Part shown: one piece after another, positions 30,757-38,684 of the stretch | Position numbering within the stretch: the first letter of the stretch is position 1 | How the letters are laid out: every line of letters begins with the position of its first letter | NCBI GenBank assembly: GCA_014377665.1 | Contig: JACMPF010000154.1 | Span: 1-44,843 of the forward strand | Origin: Pedobacter sp. | GTDB taxonomy: Bacteria; Bacteroidota; Bacteroidia; Sphingobacteriales; Sphingobacteriaceae | Length of the DNA: 44,843 nucleotides | Direction of reading: 5' to 3' | Notes under the pieces: model-generated | Databases searched by the model: none | The model's input: the letters and a program-made list of their open reading frames with translations, nothing else | Told to the model about the DNA's origin: nothing | Program-made: the position numbers and the translations under genes

Positions 30757-31743
30757 TTATATCGACAATACTTTTGTCATTTCTAATAAGTCACTTTCCA
30801 GTTTAAAGAAGTGCCTTGTCAATGCTTCTTCAATGCTTGTAGTAACAATTTCATTGCCCCTTAAACCAACCATTTGCATGGTATTTCCTTTAAGCATTTC
30901 ATTCACAGCCGCAAAACCAAGTCTGCTTCCCAATATTCTATCAAAGCTGCTTGGACTACCGCCTCTTTGAAGGTGACCTAATATAGTCACTTTTGTATCA
31001 TAGTGATTAAAGCGTTCTTTAACCTTTTTTGCAATGTCATATGCTCCGCCAAACTTATTTCCTTCAGATACAATCACTATACTTGAAGATTTCTTAGTAG
31101 AGGCTCCTGTTTCCAACTGAACAATTAGTTCATCCAGACTGGTCTCTTTTTCTGGTAGCAAAATTGCTTCCGCTCCGCTTGCTATACCACTTCTTAAGGC
31201 AATGCAACCGGAGTCCCTACCCATAACCTCTATGAAAAACAACCTGTCGTGCGAGTCGGCCGTGTCTCTGATCTTGTCTATTGCTTCAATAACAGTATTG
31301 ATCGCTGTGTCGTATCCAAGCGTGAAGTCTGATCCATATAGGTCATTGTCAATTGTACCTGGAACACCCATTACCCTTACTCCAAACTTTTCGCCGAAGC
31401 GTTGAGCACCTGTAAATGTACCATCGCCCCCAATTACAACCAAACCATCAATATCTCGTGATTGTAAATTCTTAAATGCAATTTCCATCCCTTCTTCTGT
31501 TTTAAACTCTAAACAGCGGGCAGTTTTAAGAATGGTACCACCCATATGTATTGTGTTACTAACGGATCTCGCGTCCATCGGGATAATATTGTTATTTATC
31601 AATCCCTGATATCCTTGCAAAACCCCAAACATATTCACTCCGTTATATATCCCAGTACGAACTACTGCTCTAATGCAGGCATTCATTCCGGGAGCATCGC
31701 CACCTGAAGTGAGTACAGCAATATTTTTAATATTTGGCTTCAT
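30757..31743 (-). CDS. pfkA: ATP-dependent 6-phosphofructokinase
   Basis: PfkA phosphorylates fructose-6-phosphate, the committed step of glycolysis. The 328-residue length is typical of bacterial PfkA. Motifs are LTSGGDAPGMN (11-21; G14-G15-D16 contact ATP), GGDGTF, the catalytic PGTIDND segment, EVMGRDSGCIA and LGHLQRGGSPSSFDR. The glycine in GGDGTFTG fits the ATP-dependent rather than PPi-dependent type. It is the first gene of the pfkA/BadF/gapA operon and is divergent from the Nudix-type regulator. A GTGTAA-N3-TTACAC palindrome lies just upstream. Confidence 0.97.
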   Translation of the reverse strand: MKPNIKNIAVLTSGGDAPGMNACIRAVVRTGIYNGVNMFGVLQGYQGLINNNIIPMDARSVSNTIHMGGTILKTARCLEFKTEEGMEIAFKNLQSRDIDGLVVIGGDGTFTGAQRFGEKFGVRVMGVPGTIDNDLYGSDFTLGYDTAINTVIEAIDKIRDTADSHDRLFFIEVMGRDSGCIALRSGIASGAEAILLPEKETSLDELIVQLETGASTKKSSSIVIVSEGNKFGGAYDIAKKVKERFNHYDTKVTILGHLQRGGSPSSFDRILGSRLGFAAVNEMLKGNTMQMVGLRGNEIVTTSIEEALTRHFFKLESDLLEMTKVLSI

Positions 31744-31761
31744 AATATATACGAATATAAG

Positions 31762-31776
31762 GTGTAATATTTACAC
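31762..31776. promoter_or_regulatory. Operator-like palindrome upstream of pfkA
   Basis: GTGTAA and TTACAC form perfect 6-bp arms around a 3-bp centre, 18 bp upstream of the pfkA ATG and in the region shared with the divergent Nudix-type regulator. It is a plausible binding site for that regulator, which is an inference from position. Confidence 0.5.
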
Positions 31777-31861
31777 TAAGTAATTTTTGATGTATTTTTT
31801 TTGTAATGAGCGGGCAAGTATATTTAAATGGTTTTATATTCCTATTTTGCAAATCTTATTC

Positions 31862-31895
31862 TTTGTCTCAATTTACCAGAATCAGGCTATATTTG
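31862..31895 (+). promoter_or_regulatory. Bacteroidota-type promoter of the Nudix-type regulator
   Basis: TTTG at 31862-31865 and TATATTTG at 31888-31895 are both perfect matches separated by 22 bp. The predicted transcript begins about 45-50 nt before the TTG start codon at 31951. Confidence 0.6.
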
Positions 31896-31950
31896 TAAGA
31901 CTGGGAGATGCGTGCGGTGGAAAATTAATGAATCTTAAATATTAAATATT

Positions 31951-32640
31951 TTGAACGAAGTTTTACCAAAGTTTGATTCCACTTTCTCCATTGACTGTGT
32001 TGTTTTCGGGTTTGATGAAGGAGAATTGAAAATTCTACTAATTGAAAGAAATGAAGAGCCTTTTAAAGATTGGTGGGCTTTGCCGGGAAATATCGTTGGT
32101 GAAAACGAGAGTTTGGATCAATCCGCTGGAAGGATCTTAAATGAGCTTACCGGTTTAAGCAACATCTATATGGAGCAGTATTATACCTTTGGTGATGTTA
32201 ACCGTCACCCGCAGGGAAGAGTAGTCAGCATTGCTTATTACGCTCTGCTTAGACTTGGAGGAGATAAGGCCGTAAAACCGATTAGTACTTATGCTAAAAA
32301 GGCAAATTGGATAGATGTGAAAGATTTGCCTAAACTTGCTTTTGACCATAAGAAGATCTTTGAAACGGGACTTGAAAAAATCAAAAGAAGAATCAAGCAT
32401 CAGCCTATAGCTTTCGAACTATTGCCTGAGAAATTCACACTTACGCAGCTGCAAAATGTTTATGAGGTAATTGGAGATAAGAAGCTTGATAAAAGAAATT
32501 TTAGAAAGAAAATGCTAAGTTTTGGCATCCTCAAAGATTTGGAAGAAAAGCAGCAAGGGGTGTCTTTTCGGGCGGCAACACTTTACAAGTTTGATAAAAG
32601 GAAATATGCCAAGTTGTTTGGTAAGGAAATATCTTTCTAA
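31951..32640 (+). CDS. Nudix-fold transcriptional regulator (NrtR/AraR-like)
   Basis: The 229-residue protein has a Nudix-like domain (about 10-140) followed by a winged-helix region (about 150-229, with FTLTQLQNVYEVIGDKKLDK and FRKKMLSFGIL), the architecture of NrtR-type regulators that in Bacteroidota include AraR. The Nudix box is degenerate: the RExxEExG core reads R61-I-L-N-E-L-T-G, so the catalytic glutamates are lost, as expected for a sensor rather than a hydrolase. No in-frame ATG exists upstream of the domain, and an in-frame stop lies just before it, so TTG at 31951 is the best start. It is divergent from pfkA and probably controls it or the adjacent kinases. Confidence 0.85.
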   Translation: MNEVLPKFDSTFSIDCVVFGFDEGELKILLIERNEEPFKDWWALPGNIVGENESLDQSAGRILNELTGLSNIYMEQYYTFGDVNRHPQGRVVSIAYYALLRLGGDKAVKPISTYAKKANWIDVKDLPKLAFDHKKIFETGLEKIKRRIKHQPIAFELLPEKFTLTQLQNVYEVIGDKKLDKRNFRKKMLSFGILKDLEEKQQGVSFRAATLYKFDKRKYAKLFGKEISF

Positions 32641-32659
32641 ACTCTTATTGAAATGCACA

Positions 32660-32691
32660 AATAAAAAAGCCCCACATGGGGCTTTTTTATT
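32660..32691. terminator. Bidirectional rho-independent terminator
   Basis: Perfect 14-bp arms (32660-32673 and 32678-32691) surround an ACAT loop, with A-tract on the left and T-tract on the right, so it works in both directions. It separates the Nudix-type regulator from the convergent BadF-type kinase, whose stop codon begins at the next base. Confidence 0.92.
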
Positions 32692-33549
32692 TTATTTCTT
32701 TGATGTGTGCAGGTGGTAATTTACCAGGTCATCTATAGGAGAGCGGATGATCTTACCGATACCCATCTCATATTTATCAGCCACAACGCTTAAGATATCT
32801 CTGAAGCTATAGCCCACAGAACCTACACAGTTTAACTTGTAGTCTTTGTAATTTGGATAGTGGATAACCAAATTTTCGAAGAATGCTGTAAATGCATACT
32901 CAATAGTCGAATAAGTGTAGTCTTCATAACTGTCTTTGAAATCGTATAAGAACTTACTGAAACCTGCACAGAAACGATTAGGAAGTGGTTTATTGTAAAT
33001 GTTGTCGAATATGTCTTCGTTGGTTAGTGCAAAATTATCGTAGAAACTCTCTCTTAGTCCTTTAGGCATATATCCTTTCATATAGTCAGAAAGAATCCTT
33101 TTTCCAATATAACAGCCGCTTCCTTCATCACCCAGGAAATAGCCTAACGAATCGATATTCAGGCTTATCTCTGTGCCGTCATATAAACAACTATTAGTAC
33201 CCGTACCCAAAATCGCGGCAAAGCCTGGCTCGTCACCAAGTAGCGCACGACAAGATGCTAAAAGGTCATGTCCGATTTTAACTTCTGCGTTAGTAAAAAC
33301 TCGTTTCATCGCATCGTAAACGATTTTACGTTTTGCATCTGTAGAACACCCTGCGCCATAATAATGAACTTCAGTTAGTTTTTCTTTTTCAAGATGATCT
33401 GGTAAAGAGTTATTTAATGATTCAACAATATATTCTTCACTCGAAAAGTATGGGTTGTATCCCTCTGTGTTAAATAAAATTTTTCTGCCCGCCTCGTTAA
33501 TTAAACACCAATTTGTTTTGGTAGAGCCACCGTCTGCAATAACTATCAT
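32692..33549 (-). CDS. BadF/BadG-type N-acetylglucosamine-kinase-like ATPase
   Basis: The 285-residue ASKHA-fold kinase has an intact phosphate-1 loop ADGGSTKTNW (5-14), IGHDLLASC with the probable catalytic aspartate (about 95-103), AILGTGTNSCLYDG, FLGDEGSGCYIGK and a C-terminal NCVGSVGYSF block. This is the BadF/BcrA-type ATPase fold, which includes eukaryotic N-acetylglucosamine kinase; the likely substrate is an amino sugar or hexose, but that is inference. It is collinear with the shorter gene at 29909-30751, and both belong to the glycolytic block. A 23-codon ORF ends one base before its start. Confidence 0.88.
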   Translation of the reverse strand: MIVIADGGSTKTNWCLINEAGRKILFNTEGYNPYFSSEEYIVESLNNSLPDHLEKEKLTEVHYYGAGCSTDAKRKIVYDAMKRVFTNAEVKIGHDLLASCRALLGDEPGFAAILGTGTNSCLYDGTEISLNIDSLGYFLGDEGSGCYIGKRILSDYMKGYMPKGLRESFYDNFALTNEDIFDNIYNKPLPNRFCAGFSKFLYDFKDSYEDYTYSTIEYAFTAFFENLVIHYPNYKDYKLNCVGSVGYSFRDILSVVADKYEMGIGKIIRSPIDDLVNYHLHTSKK

Positions 33550-33550
33550 C

Positions 33551-33622
33551 TTACTGAGATTTAGGAATAAAAGTCAATAATCCTACTGCCTGAACATGGT
33601 TTTCTTTCATAAATTTTGTCAT
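33551..33622 (-). CDS. Possible 23-residue leader ORF before the BadF-type kinase
   Basis: On the minus strand an ATG at 33622 opens a 23-codon frame (MTKFMKENHVQAVGLL followed by TFIPKSQ) whose TAA is separated by one base from the kinase ATG at 33549. The tight spacing would allow translational coupling, and a consensus promoter lies about 130 bp further upstream, so the frame is inside the predicted transcript. It resembles nothing I know and could be chance. Confidence 0.3.
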   Translation of the reverse strand: MTKFMKENHVQAVGLLTFIPKSQ

Positions 33623-33910
33623 TTAGTTTTGGTTGTTTTAAGTTTTTCTACGTTTAATTGTGTTTAAAGGGCACTTTTTAACGCATTGCTCGTCGTTTTG
33701 GTGTTACCATATTGTTAAATAAACACTAAGCTAAAATACGTTTGTTATTTTAATATCCAAATTTAAAATTGTCTCTTTCCTTTTACACAAACAAAAAGCG
33801 GGAGTTATTGCATCCTGAGCACAAAAAAGGAACAGATTCGCTCTCTTTTATTTTTTCTGTGTTACCTGTTTGAAACAAAAAAAATGAATATTTGTGTTTA
33901 GCAATAATTT
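33623..33910. promoter_or_regulatory. Divergent AT-rich intergenic region
   Basis: Together with the small leader frame, this fills the 361 bp between the leftward BadF-type kinase and the rightward threonine aldolase. It holds the kinase promoter match on the minus strand and, for the aldolase, only AATATTTG at 33887-33894 (7 of 8) with a poorly spaced TTTG. I see no other structure. Confidence 0.4.
33758..33791 (-). promoter_or_regulatory. Bacteroidota-type promoter of the BadF-type kinase
   Basis: On the minus strand, TTTG (33788-33791) and TAAATTTG (33758-33765) are perfect matches 22 bp apart, the same geometry as the Nudix-regulator promoter. It predicts an unusually long leader of about 200 nt before the kinase start at 33549. 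Confidence 0.55.
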
Positions 33911-34933
33911 ATGGCCTTAATAGTTGATTTTAGAAGTGATACAGTAACAAAGCCTACACAGGGTATGCTTGATGCGATGATGACGGCGAAAGTTGGTGAT
34001 GATGTGTTCGGAGAGGATGAAACAGTGAATGCACTGGAGGCTAAGCTTTCCGGAATCTTCAATATGGAAGCTGGTTTGTTCTGCCCTTCTGGGACTATGA
34101 CCAACCAGATAGCTATTAAGTGCTTTACCCAGCCGATGGATGAGGTAATATGTGATCAGACTGCACATGTTTACCGTTATGAAGGTGGTGGAATTGCTTA
34201 CCATTCAATGGCATCGGTTCGTTTATTAAATGGCCAGAGAGGAATTTTAACACCAGAACTTATTGAACCTGAAATTAATGAATACAATATTCACTATCCT
34301 AGTTCAACATTAGTTGTACTGGAGAATACGGTTAATAAAGGTGGTGGATCCTGTTATAGTTTATCTCAGATCGAACCGATCCATACACTTTGTAATGTAA
34401 AGGGATTAAAGCTTCATTTAGATGGGGCAAGGATTTTCAATGCGCTTACAGCAACAGGAGACAGTGCAAAAAACTATGGTAGGTACTTTGACGGCATTTC
34501 TGTCTGCTTATCGAAAGGCCTCGGAGCCCCCATTGGTTCTGTATTGCTTGGTTCCAAAGAAACTATAAGAAGGGCTATCAAAATAAGAAAGGCTTTTGGT
34601 GGTGGGATGAGGCAGGCGGGGTATCTTGCAGCAGCAGGTATTTATGCGTTGGACAATCATATTGACCGACTTGTAATAGACCATCAGCACGCGGCAATAC
34701 TTGCTGATGCTTTAAGCAAGGCCAGTTACGTGGCGTCGGTAATGCCTGTTCAAACAAATATTGTAATTTTTCAAGTAGCTTCTTCTCACTCTGCCGAAGT
34801 GGTTGTTACATTAATGGCTTCTAAAGGAATTGCCTGTAGCATCACAGGCAAAAATACCATCCGGATGGTAACTCATCTGGGCATCGATGCTGGAATGATT
34901 GATTTTACGCTAGAAAACATTAAGAATCTCTAA
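33911..34933 (+). CDS. Low-specificity L-threonine aldolase (PLP-dependent)
   Basis: This fold-type I PLP enzyme cleaves threonine or allo-threonine to glycine and acetaldehyde. The 340-residue product begins with the family signature VDFRSDTVTKPTQGM, then GDDVFGEDETVNALE, the cofactor-stacking H86 in HVYRYEGGG, LHLDGARIFNA (about 168-178) and the Schiff-base lysine K202 in CLSKGLGAPIGS. There is no signal peptide. Its stop codon overlaps the accC start by one base (TAATG), so the two are translationally coupled, followed by ribE. Confidence 0.95.
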   Translation: MALIVDFRSDTVTKPTQGMLDAMMTAKVGDDVFGEDETVNALEAKLSGIFNMEAGLFCPSGTMTNQIAIKCFTQPMDEVICDQTAHVYRYEGGGIAYHSMASVRLLNGQRGILTPELIEPEINEYNIHYPSSTLVVLENTVNKGGGSCYSLSQIEPIHTLCNVKGLKLHLDGARIFNALTATGDSAKNYGRYFDGISVCLSKGLGAPIGSVLLGSKETIRRAIKIRKAFGGGMRQAGYLAAAGIYALDNHIDRLVIDHQHAAILADALSKASYVASVMPVQTNIVIFQVASSHSAEVVVTLMASKGIACSITGKNTIRMVTHLGIDAGMIDFTLENIKNL

Positions 34934-36414
34934 TGAGAAAGATCCTGATAGCTAACCGCGGTGAAATAGCACTGAGAATTATGCGGTCTGCACGAGAAAT
35001 GGGAATCAAAACAGTTGCTGTTTATTCTGATGCCGATAGGGCGGCCTTGCATGTTAGGTATGCTGATGAAGCCGTTTACATCGGACTAGCGCCATCAAAT
35101 CAATCCTACTTAGTTGGGGAAAAGATAATTGAAGCCTGTAAACTCACTGGTGCTGAGGCAATCCATCCAGGTTACGGCTTTCTTTCTGAAAACGCGAATT
35201 TTGCGAGAATGGTCAAAGAAGCTGGCTTAATACTTATTGGGCCAACGCCAGAGGCCATGGAAATAATGGGCAATAAACTTTCTGCAAAAGCGGCAGCTTT
35301 AAAATACAATATCCCGATGGTTCCGGGGACAGAAGAAGCCATTACCGATGTTGCCGAAGCAAAACGCAGGGCAGTGGAGGTTGGCTTTCCTATACTGATT
35401 AAAGCTGCAGCTGGTGGAGGAGGTAAGGGGATGCGTATTGTAAATACCATAGGAGATTTTGAGGAGCAGATGCAATTAGCTGTCAGTGAAGCAGTTTCTG
35501 CTTTTGGAGATGGTGCTGTTTTTATTGAACGTTTCGTATCATCCCCCAGGCATATAGAGATCCAGGTTTTGGGAGATACACATGGAAATATTGTACACCT
35601 GTTTGAAAGAGAGTGCTCTATTCAGAGAAGACATCAAAAAGTAGTTGAAGAGGCGCCATCAAGCATACTTACTCAAGAAATGCGATCCCGGATGGGCAAA
35701 TGTGCAGTTGATGTGGCAAGAGCTGTCAACTATATAGGTGCTGGAACTGTAGAATTTATTCTGGATGAGAATCTTGATTTCTTCTTTCTTGAAATGAATA
35801 CCAGACTTCAGGTAGAGCACCCGGTAACTGAAATGATTACAGGACTGGATCTGGTTAAAGAGCAAATTAGAATTGCACGTGGAGAACCATTGAATTACAC
35901 ACAGGAGGAACTAAAGATTAGTGGCCATGCCATTGAGTTGCGTATATACGCAGAAGATCCAGACAATAATTTTTTACCCGACATCGGTACTTTAGAAACT
36001 TATATCACACCCAAGGGTAACGGAGTAAGAGTAGATGATGGCTTTGAACAGGGGATGGAAATTCCAATTTATTACGATCCGATGATTGCCAAATTAATAG
36101 TATTTGGTAGCGACCGTGCCGAGGCAATTGAAAGAATGATCAGGGCAATTGATGAATATGACATTACCGGTATTAAAACGACTTTAAACTTTGGGAAATT
36201 TGTAATGCAACACGACGCTTTTAGGAGTGGAAACTTTGATACACATTTTGTAGGTAAGTATTTTAACATTGAAAGTTTGATTCATGATGATCAGGATGAA
36301 GCTTTTATCGCCGCACTAGTAGGTGTAATGGCTTTTAAAGCTCCTGAAATTGATGGTACTGCCGCTAAGCTCCTGGCGGATAATAATTGGAGAAAGAATA
36401 GGTTGAAGTTTTAA
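34933..36414 (+). CDS. accC: Biotin carboxylase (acetyl-/acyl-CoA carboxylase subunit)
   Basis: This enzyme carboxylates biotin on its carrier protein using ATP and bicarbonate. The 493-residue protein has the N-domain RKILIANRGEIALRI, the HPGYGFLSENA block, the ATP-grasp glycine loop AAAGGGGKGMR (about 156-166), the EMNTRLQVEHPVTE catalytic motif (about 290-303) and a C-domain. It ends without a biotinyl (MKM) domain, so it is a free-standing subunit. Neither a biotin carrier nor a carboxyltransferase is next to it; whether it serves acetyl-CoA or another acyl-CoA carboxylase cannot be told here. It is coupled to the threonine aldolase gene and lies 5 bp before ribE. Confidence 0.93.
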   Translation: MRKILIANRGEIALRIMRSAREMGIKTVAVYSDADRAALHVRYADEAVYIGLAPSNQSYLVGEKIIEACKLTGAEAIHPGYGFLSENANFARMVKEAGLILIGPTPEAMEIMGNKLSAKAAALKYNIPMVPGTEEAITDVAEAKRRAVEVGFPILIKAAAGGGGKGMRIVNTIGDFEEQMQLAVSEAVSAFGDGAVFIERFVSSPRHIEIQVLGDTHGNIVHLFERECSIQRRHQKVVEEAPSSILTQEMRSRMGKCAVDVARAVNYIGAGTVEFILDENLDFFFLEMNTRLQVEHPVTEMITGLDLVKEQIRIARGEPLNYTQEELKISGHAIELRIYAEDPDNNFLPDIGTLETYITPKGNGVRVDDGFEQGMEIPIYYDPMIAKLIVFGSDRAEAIERMIRAIDEYDITGIKTTLNFGKFVMQHDAFRSGNFDTHFVGKYFNIESLIHDDQDEAFIAALVGVMAFKAPEIDGTAAKLLADNNWRKNRLKF

Positions 36415-36419
36415 AGCAT

Positions 36420-37004
36420 ATGTTTACAGGAATAATAGAAACGTTAGGGGAAATATTAGCAATCAATTATGAGGGTAGTAATGTTCATTTTACTATCAAA
36501 TCTTCAATTAGCAATGAATTGAAGATCGATCAAAGTGTCGCCCATAATGGAGTATGCCTTACTGTAGTCGCTTTAGAAAGCAACAGTCACATGGTAACTG
36601 CGATTGAAGAAACCTTGAGAAAGACAAGCCTTAACAATCTGACGCTGGGTAGTAAAATTAATTTGGAGCGCTGCATGCAAATGAATGGCCGTTTAGATGG
36701 CCATATCGTTCAAGGTCATGTAGATCAGACAGCTCTTTGTATAAAAAGGGAAGAACTTGACGGCAGTTGGGAATACAGGTTTAAGTATGATCGCAATCAG
36801 GGTAATGTGACAGTGGAAAAGGGCTCTGTGTGCGTGAATGGGATTAGCTTAACGGTGGTTGCTTCCGAAGATGATGAGTTTTCTGTATTTATTATTCCTT
36901 ATACCTTCGCGCACACTAATCTTCAGGAAGTCTGTGTTAATGATTCTGTTAACATTGAGTTCGATATTATTGGAAAGTATGTAGCTAAGCTGGTTAAGAG
37001 CTAA
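36420..37004 (+). CDS. ribE: Riboflavin synthase (alpha chain)
   Basis: Riboflavin synthase converts two 6,7-dimethyl-8-ribityllumazines to riboflavin. The 194-residue product is a duplicated lumazine-binding barrel, starting MFTGIIETLGEI with the SVAHNGVCLTVV block in the first half and MNGRLDGHIVQGHVDQ plus GSVCVNGISLTVV in the second. Length is near the usual 200 residues. It follows accC by 5 bp and is probably the last gene of the aldolase/accC/ribE unit. Its stop codon directly abuts the stop of the convergent TPR gene, leaving no room for a terminator between them. Confidence 0.96.
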   Translation: MFTGIIETLGEILAINYEGSNVHFTIKSSISNELKIDQSVAHNGVCLTVVALESNSHMVTAIEETLRKTSLNNLTLGSKINLERCMQMNGRLDGHIVQGHVDQTALCIKREELDGSWEYRFKYDRNQGNVTVEKGSVCVNGISLTVVASEDDEFSVFIIPYTFAHTNLQEVCVNDSVNIEFDIIGKYVAKLVKS

Positions 37005-38150
37005 CTACTTTTTTAATTCGATAACCTTGTTTTTTATGAAAGTAATCAGTTTGGGCTGCTCTTTCTCATTTATGGTCTTTAAATACTGTTCATAATAGCT
37101 GATGGCGTTCTTCTTATCGTTCAGCCTAGTCTCATATACCAATGCTATATTATATAGTAAACTACCGTTATTTTCAAATAACAAACCACGCTTGTAGGCT
37201 ACGTTTGCCTCCTCGTTTTTATTGACCTCTTCAAATGAATCACCAAGAAGACCATAATAGGAAGCAATCTTAGTAGAAATTCCTTCTGTTATGGCTTTTT
37301 CGAAATAGGGGGCAGCATTCTTATAATCTTTGATCCCTCGGTAGCTTAGACCGATATTATAATACAGACCTTCATTATCGAACGATTTATCTCTTATTAT
37401 TAGAAAATATTTCAAAGCATTGCGATAATCAAGTTTTAGAAAATATGACTTAGCTAAGTTATTGAGTACAAAAGTGGAGCTATCTCCAAAGCTTAGGAGC
37501 TTAAATCCCGTTTCAATCGATTCGTCATATTTTTTACTTGCCATACTAATAGGCATTTTCATTTTGAGCAATTGAAGATTGGTACTATCGGCGGCAAGGG
37601 CGGGCTGTAAGATCTTGCTTGCTTCGCCAAAAAAGTTCATTTTAAAATAGATCTCGCATAGGCTGAAAGCAACATCCGCATCGGTAGGGTTAAGCGTGTT
37701 TGCCTTTCGTAAGTATTTTATTCTTTCAGTATTGATATCGTCTTTATTTAAGCTTGCCAGTTGCTTATACACGTTGAAGTTTGTGCTGTCTAATTTTAGT
37801 ATCTCCTCGTAATATCCCTTGGCCTTTTCATCTATGCCTCTTCTAATGCTGATATTGGCGAGGCTAAATAGTGTTGAAAGATTTGTCGGTTGCTGAGTAT
37901 ATAATTTTAAATAGCTTTTCTCGGCATCAGCAAGCTTACCAGCCATTAAGCTGGCATACGCAAATTGCGACAGTTCTTTTGGGTCTTGAGTATCCTCCAT
38001 GAAAACCGTCTGCAGATAGGCTGCCGCCTCGCTATATCGCTGAGTCTGATAAAATTCTAAAAGTTTATCATTATCCACAATACTTTGAGCCTGAAGCCCA
38101 ACTGTCTGGAAAATAATAATGACGAATATTAATATTAAACACTTCTTCAT
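37005..38150 (-). CDS. Secreted TPR-repeat protein
   Basis: The 381-residue product starts with a signal peptide (CLILIFVIIIFQTVGLQAQ) and consists mainly of tandem tetratricopeptide repeats. Examples are SEAAAYLQTVFMEDTQDPKE, LMAGKLADAEKSYLKLYTQQ, NFNVYKQLASLNKDD and YYNIGLSYRGIKDYKNAAPY. About eight to nine repeats fill the chain, so it is a periplasmic protein-interaction scaffold; the partner is unknown. It is convergent with ribE (abutting stops) and divergent from the small coiled-coil gene. Upstream lies a palindrome with extra TTAGTTAT copies. Confidence 0.88.
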   Translation of the reverse strand: MKKCLILIFVIIIFQTVGLQAQSIVDNDKLLEFYQTQRYSEAAAYLQTVFMEDTQDPKELSQFAYASLMAGKLADAEKSYLKLYTQQPTNLSTLFSLANISIRRGIDEKAKGYYEEILKLDSTNFNVYKQLASLNKDDINTERIKYLRKANTLNPTDADVAFSLCEIYFKMNFFGEASKILQPALAADSTNLQLLKMKMPISMASKKYDESIETGFKLLSFGDSSTFVLNNLAKSYFLKLDYRNALKYFLIIRDKSFDNEGLYYNIGLSYRGIKDYKNAAPYFEKAITEGISTKIASYYGLLGDSFEEVNKNEEANVAYKRGLLFENNGSLLYNIALVYETRLNDKKNAISYYEQYLKTINEKEQPKLITFIKNKVIELKK

Positions 38151-38164
38151 AAGGTTGCATTTAC

Positions 38165-38197
38165 AAATAACTAAAGTATTAGTTATTTATTAGTTAT
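38165..38197. promoter_or_regulatory. Palindrome plus direct repeat upstream of the TPR gene
   Basis: Perfect 10-bp arms (38165-38174 and 38179-38188) surround AGTA. A third TTAGTTAT copy follows at 38190-38197, exactly 11 bp from the copy at 38179. The array starts 14 bp from the leftward TPR gene ATG and may be an operator for it. Confidence 0.45.
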
Positions 38198-38329
38198 CCA
38201 AATCTGGCTTTTCAGTTCTGCTAATCTATCATATTTTTAACCAGATTACTACTTGCGTACTTCAATTTTGGCAAGGTAATTGGTTGATTCAATACATAAT
38301 TAAGATATTAATTTACCTAGAGCACTAAT

Positions 38330-38629
38330 ATGGATACTTTAAAAAAGTTTGAATTGATGGAAAAAATTGTAAGAGAATTAGAAGACTTACAACATTCACA
38401 ACAGGCAATTATACAGAAGATTGGGAAGATTGAAGTAGACAATATAGAACTAAGCGATAAAAAACTAGACCAAGACCTGCCCGACATGCACCAAAGAGTT
38501 GCAGACAATCTGGACACCATAAAAAGTATTTTGGATTATTTTGCAGAAAAGACAACTAATTTTGGGTCTAAAAATAATGTCGACGCTTTGAAAGAACAAC
38601 AGGCGATCGACGGCGTAACTGGAGGATAG
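38330..38629 (+). CDS. Small coiled-coil protein of unknown function
   Basis: I do not recognise the family. The 99-residue, acidic, almost fully helical protein has heptad-like spacing of L/I/V residues over most of its length (LKKFELMEKIVRELEDLQHS; IIQKIGKIEVDNIEL; VADNLDTIKSILDYFAEK), no cysteine and no signal peptide or membrane segment. It ends in a flexible GVTGG. It is flanked by its own weak terminator and is monocistronic. The ATG at 38330 is supported by the coding-like composition from that point. Confidence 0.75.
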   Translation: MDTLKKFELMEKIVRELEDLQHSQQAIIQKIGKIEVDNIELSDKKLDQDLPDMHQRVADNLDTIKSILDYFAEKTTNFGSKNNVDALKEQQAIDGVTGG

Positions 38630-38647
38630 TTCAAATCCTACTATACA

Positions 38648-38684
38648 AGGGCCAGGCAATATCGTTCTGGCTCTTTCTATCTTT
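38648..38684 (+). terminator. Probable terminator after the small coiled-coil gene
   Basis: An 8-bp stem with one G-U pair (38648-38655 with 38667-38674), an 11-nt loop and a TTTCTATCTTTT tail. The tail touches the end of the convergent histidine kinase gene. Confidence 0.6.
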
